This document shows positions 9,321 to 16,824 of a stretch of 64,000 nucleotides of DNA, piece by piece. Every line of letters begins with the position of its first letter. Position 1 is the first letter of the stretch. The translations under genes and the position numbers were made by a program. The stretch is from CAWAPS01 sp963783945 (GTDB taxonomy: Bacteria; Actinomycetota; Acidimicrobiia; Acidimicrobiales; Palsa-688): the NCBI GenBank assembly GCA_963783945.1, contig CAWAPS010000032.1, positions 620,001 to 684,000 of the forward strand. The letters are read 5' to 3'. Under the pieces are notes generated by a model. That model was not told the origin of the DNA. It saw nothing but the letters and a program-made list of their open reading frames with translations, and did not search any database.

Positions 9321-11729
9321 GTGCGCGTACCGGTGAACGGAACGGACGTCGACATCGACGACCGTCACGAAACCACTCCGCTGCTGTGGGTGTTGCGTGA
9401 CGTGCTAGGTATGCGTGGCACTAAGTTCGGTTGTGGCGCGGGGTTTTGTGCCGCGTGCACCGTGCTGATCGACGGGAAGAACGAAAAGTCGTGCCAGACG
9501 CCTGCCGGCCGAGCGGTCGGCCGGCAGATCATCACGGTCGAAGGCGTCTCGGGTCCAATCGTCGATGCCGTCCGGGACGCCTGGTATCGCGAAAATGTCG
9601 TCCAATGCGGGTACTGCCAACCGGGCCAGACCCTGGCTGCTATGGCCCTCCTCGAGGCGAACCCATATCCCGACGATCCCAGCGTCGCCCAATGGATGAA
9701 CGGCAACCTGTGCCGCTGCGGAACCTACCCCCGGATCCGCCGGGCCATACAGGACGCCGCCAACCGCCTGGCCAGCGCCGACCAGCCTCAAGCGCTGACG
9801 GACACCCCAGAACCGGAAACGGCACCGCTCACCAAGGCGGAGGCGGACGACCCCGTGCGTCCTTACATCCGGATCCGTCCCGACGGCACCATCGTGGTGT
9901 TCTCCAGCCAGATCGAGATGGGCCAGGGGATCCACACCGGGCTGGCCACGATCGTCGCCGAGGAGCTCGACGCCGACTTTGACGCCATCCAGGTGGTGAA
10001 CGCCGCCAACGGGCGGCGGGGCGACCGGGACGTGTACGGCAACCCCGAGTCGGGAGGTTTTCAGATCACCGGGGCCTCGAACTCCACGAAGGGCTTCTGG
10101 GGCCGCTACCGGCCGGCGGCGGCCAAAGCGCGAGCCCGGCTGGTGGGGGTCGCCGCCGAGCGATGGCAGGTTCCGCCCGATGAGGTGCGGGTGGAGGCGG
10201 GCGTGCTGCGCCATCCCTCCGGTCTGCAGGCAACCTTCGCCGAGGTGGCGGCGGCCGCCGAGCGACTTCCGGTCCCGGACGGAGTCGAGCCGAAACCCAG
10301 GTCGGCCTACAAGCTGATCGGACGGGAAGGGCGCCTGCGCGTCGACGCACCCGGAAAGATTCTCGGCCAGACCCGTTTCACGATCGATGTGGCCTTGCCC
10401 GGCCTGCTGACCGCGGTGGTACTGCACCCGCCACGGTTCGGTGCCAAGGCCCGCAGCATCGACGACCGGGCGGCGCTGGGCGAGGCAGGTGTGGTGGCCG
10501 TGGTGCCGATAGAGGAAGGCGTCGCGGTCGTCGGCGAGACCTTCCACGACGCCCACCGCGGGCTGCAGGCCCTGGACATCGGCTGGGACGACACCGACAC
10601 CGAGCAGCGCAGTTCCGACCAACTGCTCGCTGAACACCGCTCCTTGGTCGAATCGGCCGAGAACGCCGTGGTGGTTCGCGAGGACGGCGACGTCGAGGAG
10701 ACTTTGGCCGCGGCCGCCCATGTGGTGGACGGAATCTACGAGCTTCCCTACCTGGCTCACGCGCCGATGGAGCCCAACAACGCGGTATGCCGGATGGGCG
10801 ATGACGGCGTGATCGAGGTCTGGTCCCCAACCGAGTCACCGGAGTACGTCACCATGGCGGCGTCAAACGCCGCGGGCGTCGACCGGGATCGCATACGTGT
10901 GCATGTGCCTTTGGCGGGAGGCTCGTTCGGCCTGCACAGCAGCGCTGTCAAGGACCCGACCTCCGAGGCGGTTCAGGTCGCCAAGGCCCTCGACTGGAAG
11001 TACCCCATCAAGGTGCAGTCGCTGCGGGAGGAGGAGTTCAAGTCCGGACGGTTCCGCGCCATGTCGGCGCACCGGGTCCGCGCCGGCACCGACTCGGCCG
11101 GACGGCTAATAGCGGTCCATCACCACGTGGCCGCCCAGCCGACCTCGGTCAACCTTCCTTATGTCGGGGATGTCATGTTCAAAGACGGCGTCGACTTCTT
11201 CACCACCACCGGGGCGGTAGACAACCCCTACCGCTACCCGGCGTTCAGGCTCGAGTCGACCAACGTGGACACCGGTGTCCCGCTCATGGTGTGGCGGTCG
11301 GTGGGCAACTCGCACACCGAGTTCGCAAGAGAAAGCGCCATCGACGAGGTCGCCGTGGCCGCCGAGCGCGACCCCATCGATCTGCGCCGGGAACTGCTCA
11401 AGGACAACCCACGCACCCTGCGGGCCCTCGAGCTCGCCGCCTCGCTGACCGACTGGGACACACCACCGCCCGAAGGTCACGCCCGCGGCGTCGCCTGCAG
11501 CGGCTTCCTCAGCCCCAACGCCCAGATCGCCGAGGTTACCCTCGACCGTCGCAACCGCGTCCACATCGAACGAATCGTGTTCACCCTGGACTGCGGCATC
11601 GTCATCAACCCCGACCTGATCCGAGCCCAGGTCGAAGGCGGCGCACCCGCCCTGGCCAACGCCATCGCCGCCCTCACCGGAACCCGCATCCGGCGCCTGC
11701 CGATCAACAAGACGATACGGATCTACTGA
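9321..11729 (+). CDS. Fused xanthine-dehydrogenase-family molybdenum hydroxylase lacking its C-terminal catalytic segment
   Basis: An 802-residue fusion. Residues 1-155 are a two-cluster 2Fe-2S subunit: the plant-type motif KFGCGAGFCAACTVLIDG, then QCGYCQPGQT and NLCRCGTYPRI. Residues ~175-802 are a molybdopterin-binding subunit of isoquinoline 1-oxidoreductase (IorB) type, with SSQIEMGQGIHTGLATIVAE and LAGGSFGLHSS. At the end, DCGIVINPDLIRAQVEGG runs straight into APALANAIAALTGTRIRRLP. The ~60 residues that family members carry between these blocks, including the GxGEPG segment with the catalytic Glu, are missing in frame. The enzyme would hydroxylate an N-heterocycle or aldehyde if intact; as written it should be inactive. 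Confidence 0.85.
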   Translation: MRVPVNGTDVDIDDRHETTPLLWVLRDVLGMRGTKFGCGAGFCAACTVLIDGKNEKSCQTPAGRAVGRQIITVEGVSGPIVDAVRDAWYRENVVQCGYCQPGQTLAAMALLEANPYPDDPSVAQWMNGNLCRCGTYPRIRRAIQDAANRLASADQPQALTDTPEPETAPLTKAEADDPVRPYIRIRPDGTIVVFSSQIEMGQGIHTGLATIVAEELDADFDAIQVVNAANGRRGDRDVYGNPESGGFQITGASNSTKGFWGRYRPAAAKARARLVGVAAERWQVPPDEVRVEAGVLRHPSGLQATFAEVAAAAERLPVPDGVEPKPRSAYKLIGREGRLRVDAPGKILGQTRFTIDVALPGLLTAVVLHPPRFGAKARSIDDRAALGEAGVVAVVPIEEGVAVVGETFHDAHRGLQALDIGWDDTDTEQRSSDQLLAEHRSLVESAENAVVVREDGDVEETLAAAAHVVDGIYELPYLAHAPMEPNNAVCRMGDDGVIEVWSPTESPEYVTMAASNAAGVDRDRIRVHVPLAGGSFGLHSSAVKDPTSEAVQVAKALDWKYPIKVQSLREEEFKSGRFRAMSAHRVRAGTDSAGRLIAVHHHVAAQPTSVNLPYVGDVMFKDGVDFFTTTGAVDNPYRYPAFRLESTNVDTGVPLMVWRSVGNSHTEFARESAIDEVAVAAERDPIDLRRELLKDNPRTLRALELAASLTDWDTPPPEGHARGVACSGFLSPNAQIAEVTLDRRNRVHIERIVFTLDCGIVINPDLIRAQVEGGAPALANAIAALTGTRIRRLPINKTIRIY

Positions 11730-11858
11730 GACGAGTGAATTGATGGGGGCGCGATGGAGACGCCCACGACATCGAGGACTACCGGTCCGGCCGGCTCGGC
11801 ACCAACCCTCATATCGGAGCAACGCCCAGCCACTTCGAGTGACAACTGAGGAGCAAAT

Positions 11859-12518
11859 ATGTCCAAGCTTCAGATTATCGTTGGGAGTACCCGTCCGGGT
11901 CGGGCGGCCGACCTGGTGGTCCCGTGGGTGATCGACCGTGCCCAGAACCACGGCGCCTTCGATGTCGAGATTCTTGACCTTCGCGACTGGCCTCTGCCGA
12001 TGTTCGCCGAAACGTTTCAGACAGTGGGCGACTTCAACGATCCCACTTACTCCTCACCGCTTGTCCGATCATGGAACAAGAAGATCGCGGAGGGCGACGC
12101 CTATCTCGTCATCACTCCCGAATACAACCACTCCGTTCCAGCGGTTCTGAAGAACGCCATCGACAGTGTCTTTGTCTCCTTCGCGTTTCGCAACAAGCCC
12201 ATGTCGGTTGTCGGGTACAGCGGCGGGATCGCCGGGGGTGTACGCGCCATCGAACATCTCGCCCAAATCGCGGTCGAGGCGGAAATGGTGCCGCTGCGCA
12301 CCGTAACGATCTTCCCGCAAGTGTTCGAGGCGTTCGACGAACAACAACGCCCGAGGAACCCCGTAGCCGAACTCAGCTTGCTGATAGCCCTGGACGATCT
12401 CAAGTGGTGGTCGGATGTACTGGCGGCCGGTCGGGTCAAAGGTCAGCTTCCCCCGGCAGCCTTCCGAATCCAAGCGGCGGCGGCGGCACTCAACGAGGTT
12501 GAAGACGAGGCGGTGTAG
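11859..12518 (+). CDS. NADPH-dependent FMN reductase
   Basis: A 219-residue flavodoxin-like reductase. The N-terminal FMN phosphate loop is IIVGSTRPGRAADLVVPWV. The central motif TPEYNHSVPAVLKNAID and the segment VVGYSGGIAGGVRAIEHL are hallmarks of the NADPH-dependent FMN reductase / azoreductase family. ATG 11859 follows GAGGAGC. It could supply reduced flavin or reduce quinones and azo compounds. It sits between the molybdenum hydroxylase and a drug exporter on the same strand, which fits a xenobiotic or redox-stress operon. Confidence 0.9.
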   Translation: MSKLQIIVGSTRPGRAADLVVPWVIDRAQNHGAFDVEILDLRDWPLPMFAETFQTVGDFNDPTYSSPLVRSWNKKIAEGDAYLVITPEYNHSVPAVLKNAIDSVFVSFAFRNKPMSVVGYSGGIAGGVRAIEHLAQIAVEAEMVPLRTVTIFPQVFEAFDEQQRPRNPVAELSLLIALDDLKWWSDVLAAGRVKGQLPPAAFRIQAAAAALNEVEDEAV

Positions 12519-12587
12519 GCCCCCAGGGTCAAGTGGTTCGCACCTCATCGAATGGCCAAACGCCCATCGGTTCAAGGAGTCAACAAC

Positions 12588-14210
12588 ATGAGCAATGCGA
12601 TTACCGGCAGTAACGGGGGCCAGACGAACGAGACGACCCTGGTCAGTCCAACAGAGGTCGGACCCGATCCGAAACGCTGGTCCATCCTGGCTGTCGTGGT
12701 CATCGTCCAGCTGATGGTGGTCCTCGATGCCTCCATCGTGACCATCGCCCTGCCGTCGGCGCAGCGCGCTCTGCATATCTCGGCCGCCAACCGACAGTGG
12801 GTCATCACGGCCTACACCTTGGCCTTCGGCGGGCTACTGCTGCTCGGTGGGCGCATCGCCGACTTCGGGGGCCGGCGGCGGATGCTCCTCATCGGACTGA
12901 TCGGCTTCGCAAGCGCCTCGGCGCTGGGCGGCGCGGCGGTCGATCAAGCCATGCTCTTCGGATCCCGAGCCCTGCAGGGCGCCTTCGCCGCGCTGATGGC
13001 CCCCGCGGCCCTATCGATTTTGACCATCACCTTTCAGAACGACCCGGAAGAGCGGGCCAAAGCCTTCGGCGCCTACGGAGCCGTGGCGGGGGCCGGCGCC
13101 GCCATCGGCGTGCTGGCCGGCGGTCTGCTCACCCAGTACGCCTCGTGGCGTTGGGTCTTCTTCATCAACATTCCCATCGCCCTGTTGGCCGCGGTCGGGG
13201 GTTGGCGGGTTATCGGTGAGAGCCGGGCCAGCGGCACGACCCGCTACGACATCCCCGGGGTGCTGCTCTCCACGGCCGGGCTGGTCTGCCTGGTCTACGG
13301 GTTCACCAAGGCGACCACCGACGGCTGGTCCTCCGCGCCCACCCTCACGCTGCTTGCGGTGGGCGTCATCCTGCTGGCGGCGTTTGTCGTGGTCGAGGCC
13401 CGCTCGACCCATCCGCTGCTCCCGCTGCGAGTGGTGGCGGAACGCAACCGAGGCGGCTCCTACCTGGCGTCCCTGCTCAGCATCATCGGTCTGTTCGCCA
13501 TGTTCCTTTTCGTGAGCTACTACATGCAGCAGATCCTTCACTACTCAGCAGCCAAAGCCGGCCTGGCCTTCCTTCCCTTCGCCGTTGGCGTGATCGTCGC
13601 CGCCGGGGCTTCAACCAACCTGCTGCCCAAGATCGGACCTCGCATCACCATGACCGCGGGCCTTTCCACCATGGCTCTGGGTCTGCTGTGGCTGACCCAG
13701 ATCGGCGTGCACACCTCGTACTGGACTCACCTCTTTCCCCAACAAATCGTCATGAGCCTCGGACTGGGGCTGGCCTTCCCCGCTCTGAGCAGCACCGCCC
13801 TGACCAAGGTGCGCGACCGAGACTCCGGTGTCGCCAGCGCCTTGGTGAACACCACCCAGCAAGTCGGTGCCTCCCTGGGCGCCGCCCTCCTCAACACCAT
13901 CGCCGCCAGCGCCACCGCTACCTACCTCGCCTCGCACGGACCGCGACTGGCGCCGAACGCGGTAGTACACGGCTTCACGGTGGCCTTCTTCGTCGGAGCC
14001 ATAATCGTGGCCGCGGGCGCCCTCGTCAGTGCCGTGCTGGTCAACGCCACGGCAAAAGACCTCGCCAACCCGACCGCACAGCCCGCAAATCGCGAGAGAT
14101 ACACAACCACCGTGAAATCTGAGACAACGACCGAGAGGTCGTCGAGCACCGCACCGTCCACTAACCACGATGATCAGACATTAGGAAATGAAGGAGGAGG
14201 TCAGCGATGA
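12588..14210 (+). CDS. MFS multidrug exporter, DHA2 (EmrB/QacA) family
   Basis: A 540-residue integral membrane protein with about 14 hydrophobic segments. It carries motif A between TM2 and TM3 (LLLGGRIADFGGRRRML) and a motif-C-like stretch near TM5 (GAVAGAGAAIGVLAGG). The N-terminal VVIVQLMVVLDASIVTIALP is the usual DHA2 TM1. ATG 12588 has AAGGAGTCAACAAC upstream and is chosen over 12552. It should be a proton-coupled drug efflux pump. Its stop overlaps the next gene's start (ATGA at 14207), indicating translational coupling. Confidence 0.92.
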   Translation: MSNAITGSNGGQTNETTLVSPTEVGPDPKRWSILAVVVIVQLMVVLDASIVTIALPSAQRALHISAANRQWVITAYTLAFGGLLLLGGRIADFGGRRRMLLIGLIGFASASALGGAAVDQAMLFGSRALQGAFAALMAPAALSILTITFQNDPEERAKAFGAYGAVAGAGAAIGVLAGGLLTQYASWRWVFFINIPIALLAAVGGWRVIGESRASGTTRYDIPGVLLSTAGLVCLVYGFTKATTDGWSSAPTLTLLAVGVILLAAFVVVEARSTHPLLPLRVVAERNRGGSYLASLLSIIGLFAMFLFVSYYMQQILHYSAAKAGLAFLPFAVGVIVAAGASTNLLPKIGPRITMTAGLSTMALGLLWLTQIGVHTSYWTHLFPQQIVMSLGLGLAFPALSSTALTKVRDRDSGVASALVNTTQQVGASLGAALLNTIAASATATYLASHGPRLAPNAVVHGFTVAFFVGAIIVAAGALVSAVLVNATAKDLANPTAQPANRERYTTTVKSETTTERSSSTAPSTNHDDQTLGNEGGGQR

Positions 14211-14641
14211 GCTCGCCCACGGACCAAGCCAACGACTGGAACCGCAAGACCATCGAAGAGTTCCGCGCCAACGGCGGCAAGGTAGGGGGCAACTTCGCTG
14301 GTGCGCCATTGCTCCTGCTGCACAGCGTCGGCGCCCGCAGCGGCAGGGAACGAGTGAACCCCATGATGTACCAGGACCTCGGCGACGGCCGCGTCGCTGT
14401 CTTCGCCACCAAGGCCGGCGCGCCGACCCATCCGGACTGGTACCACAATCTGGTTGCGAACCGCGAGGTCACCGTGGAAATCGGCACCGAGACGCGCCGA
14501 TTCCGCGCGCGGACGGTTACCAGCGGAGAACGCGAGCCGATCTGGACCAAGCAGAAGCAGACATACCCGGGTTTCGCCGATTACGAGACTAAGACTGACC
14601 GGGAGATTCCCGTCGTCATTCTGGATCCCGTCTCATCCTGA
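14207..14641 (+). CDS. Nitroreductase/deazaflavin (F420)-dependent oxidoreductase, DDN family
   Basis: A 144-residue split-barrel protein of the F420-dependent nitroreductase (Ddn) family: NRKTIEEFRANGGKVGGNF, LLLHSVGARSGRERVNPMMY and THPDWYHNLVANREVTVEIG are the standard blocks. Such enzymes use reduced coenzyme F420 to reduce quinones, nitro compounds or other acceptors, and are typical of actinobacteria. The 4-bp overlap with the exporter means the two are made together. A GGAGG site precedes the ATG inside the exporter gene. Confidence 0.92.
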   Translation: MSSPTDQANDWNRKTIEEFRANGGKVGGNFAGAPLLLLHSVGARSGRERVNPMMYQDLGDGRVAVFATKAGAPTHPDWYHNLVANREVTVEIGTETRRFRARTVTSGEREPIWTKQKQTYPGFADYETKTDREIPVVILDPVSS

Positions 14642-14818
14642 TGGCAAGGGAACCGGTCGTCGGCACAACCCGCGTAACTGCTCGCCAACGCACGGAGTCG
14701 ATCTTCGTATATGACGTTGCTGGTGCAGGGCGCGCTCCGGCTTCACGAAGACGCGGTGAACCGATGCGCCGTGAATTCGTAGATCGTCACGGGTGTCTGG
14801 TCGCTTGCTAGCGTCAAG

Positions 14819-15004
14819 GTGGTGGATAGCACTGTCTCACTTAATTGTGAGCGCTGCCGATCGAACTGGCACGAGACCGACCCAGTCGCCCTCGCCGGCC
14901 TCAAATCCGGGTACGGGGTCGCCTGCCCAACTTGCAAATCGGTGGTCGCCAGCTCACGCCGGCCGCAGTACCCACTCCAGGTTGTGCGGCCCCAAGCCGG
15001 TTAG
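14819..15004 (+). CDS. Small zinc-ribbon-like protein
   Basis: A 61-residue frame with two CxxC pairs (CERCRSNW at ~10-13 and CPTCKS at ~36-39), the arrangement of a small zinc ribbon. The start is GTG at 14819 or 14822 with a weak AAGG upstream. The surrounding frames have no better coding signal, and the protein has no family I recognise. It may be real but could be chance. Confidence 0.4.
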   Translation: MVDSTVSLNCERCRSNWHETDPVALAGLKSGYGVACPTCKSVVASSRRPQYPLQVVRPQAG

Positions 15005-15079
15005 TACAGCCAGACAGAACGGCTCACGACACTACGGCCCTGAACCGCGACCGCTCCGCCGCCGCCCTTGCCATGGAAA

Positions 15080-15936
15080 TCAGGAGGGATGGCACGTCGA
15101 GTCAGACTCACCGGCTTCAGGCTGCTCACGCCCCCCGAGCGTGGACCAGGATTGGCGGGCGGTGTCGACGCGTTCCCAGACCGCTCGGAGCAGTTGGTCT
15201 GGGGTCTCGATCTGGGGCATGTGGCCGGTATCGGTGAGCAACTGGGACGTGGCCATGGGGATGGCGGCCGCATAGGCGCACCCGTAGTCGGGGTCGACGA
15301 TCTGGTCGCTGTCACCCCAAAGCACCAGCGTGGGTAGCTCGATGGCCGAGAGGCGTTCCATGAGGGTGGGGTCGCTCATGGCGGCGCCGGCGTAGACGGC
15401 CAGAGCGGCCCGGTTGCCGGCTGCGGTCGCCTGGGCGGCCAGGGGGAGGGTGGCGGGATCGATCCGGTACGCGTCGGGGTTATGGAAACTGAGCTGGAAC
15501 ACCTGGTCCATGTGAGTGAGAAGAAGTCGGTCACGGGATGCCAGGGACCTCGATCCCGACGGCGTCGACGAGGACCAGGCCGCCGATCCGCGGTGACCGC
15601 AGGACGGCAATCTCGGCCGCGACCCACCCGCCGATGGAGTTGCCAACGACGGTGACGTCGCTCAGGTCGAGCTGATCGAGCAGCGCCACGTACAAAGCCG
15701 CCAGCGCTCCGATGGAAGCCAGCGCTTCGGGACGGGGGTGCCGCCGAAGCCGGGATGGACAGGGCAGATGGCCGAACCTGGTGGGCAGTGGCGAGCAGTT
15801 CGCCCAGGTCGGTCACGGTCTGGTGTCCGCCCCCGCCGTGCAGGAGGAAGAAGGGTCGACCATCGCCGTGCTCGTCGATGGTGACGTCGACCGGACCGAC
15901 GCCATCGAGATCCACCGTGTGGGTGGCGGTGGTCAC
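15080..15936 (-). pseudogene. Alpha/beta hydrolase broken by several frameshifts
   Basis: The pieces lie in order across different frames. The N-terminus has VDLDGVGPVDVTIDEHGDG and FFLLHGGGGHQTVTDLGELL. The middle reads LSDVTVVGNSIGGWVAAEIA with the nucleophile Ser. The C-terminal part has IELPTLVLWGDSDQIVDPDY and LLTDTGHMPQIETPDQ with the acid and His. All catalytic elements of a ~280-residue hydrolase are present, but at least three shifts interrupt it. The GTG start (15936) overlaps the cupin stop as GTGA, so the two were coupled. Confidence 0.75.
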
Positions 15937-16250
15937 GGGGTCTCCGCGTACGTGGTGGCAGGAACGGTGGCGTAACGGCTCATCACCGTGATGGTCGCCT
16001 CCGGGGTTAGATCCCCGCCGCTTGCGATCATGTCCCGGAGATCCCGGAAGTACTGGACGTAGAGGTCTGGAGCGAAGGTGTTGAGCAGCACTGTGGTGTC
16101 GTCGCCGGGGTTGGCGAAGGTGTGCGGCGCGCCGGGTGGGACCATGACCAGCGTGCCCGCGGGGGCGTCGTAGGCGGTCTCCCCCACCGTGAACCGAGCC
16201 GTGCCGGCCACCACGTAGAAGCCCTCGTCGTGGCGGGCGTGGCGGTGTTG
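15933..16250 (-). pseudogene. Cupin-domain protein, 5'-truncated
   Basis: The minus-strand frame reads RHDEGFYVVAGTARFTVGE, TLVMVPPGAPHTFANPGDD and YVQYFRDLRDMIASGGDLT, a single cupin barrel with its metal-site His in HARHDE and PPGAPH. The first strands and a start codon are missing; resemblance stops at ~16250, exactly where the divergent membrane-protein frame begins. Only internal starts such as 16214 remain. It was the upstream partner of the hydrolase (stop/start overlap). Confidence 0.65.
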
Positions 16251-16252
16251 GG

Positions 16253-16651
16253 GTGGGCATGCTCGGCCTCCTGGCCATCATCCACCCCGCCGATATCGGC
16301 ACCTGGGGCCGTTACGCCCAGGCGGTGGCCCATGGCTCGCTCACGCTGATCGTGTTCGGGTCGGTCCTGATCGGTCGGCCTTTCACCGAAGGCTACGCCC
16401 GCGAGCGGGCGCCTCGAGAGGTGTGGAACCGCCCTCACTTTCACGACTTCAACCGGAAGATCTCCCTCTTTTGGGGACTGGCCTTCCTGGTCGGCACCAT
16501 CTCGCTGACCCTGGTCGGCTCTATCAACTCGCACCAGGTGTTGTTGCGAGTTGTCGTGCCCGCCGGTGCGTTGGCCTACGCCTTGATGTACACCAAGCGC
16601 CAAGCGGCCCTGGTCAAACGCCGGCAGCCCGCCCAAGTGCCGCAAGACTGA
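16253..16651 (+). CDS. Small integral membrane protein, probably N-terminally truncated
   Basis: A 132-residue frame with about three to four hydrophobic segments (LGLLAIIHPADIGTWG, SLTLIVFGSVLIGRP, GLAFLVGTISLTLVG, VVVPAGALAYALMYT) and a conserved-looking loop, FTEGYARERAPREVWNRPHF HDF. The pattern fits a family of ~200-residue membrane proteins, so the front half is probably lost at the junction with the truncated cupin at ~16250. No function can be assigned. The start codon near the junction has no clear ribosome-binding site. Confidence 0.5.
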   Translation: MGMLGLLAIIHPADIGTWGRYAQAVAHGSLTLIVFGSVLIGRPFTEGYARERAPREVWNRPHFHDFNRKISLFWGLAFLVGTISLTLVGSINSHQVLLRVVVPAGALAYALMYTKRQAALVKRRQPAQVPQD

Positions 16652-16824
16652 ACAAAGCCCGCCGCGCCGGGCTCAGCCAGAGGGGCACGGTCCACCGACC
16701 GACCGTTGTAGTCGAGGTGGCCCGGGACGGCGACCAACCGACCGGCTGAGTCTGGTGTGAGGATGACCAGCCCGGTGGGACCCCGTGCTCGGCCAGCCGA
16801 TCGGGCGGCGAGGAAACCCTTCGC
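16652..16824. other. Short gap between convergent genes
   Basis: 173 bp separating the membrane-protein fragment from the 3' end of the LAL regulator. No clear terminator hairpin or ORF was found. Confidence 0.3.

Noticed and set aside
9405..10760. 451-codon minus-strand frame across the molybdenum hydroxylase
   Set aside because: It is antisense to a gene with clear iron-sulfur and molybdopterin motifs; long antisense frames are common in high-GC DNA.
14819..15004. Possible complete regulatory protein based on the zinc-ribbon ORF
   Set aside because: Two CxxC pairs are visible, but there is no clear family or strong ribosome-binding site, so it is listed only as a tentative small gene.
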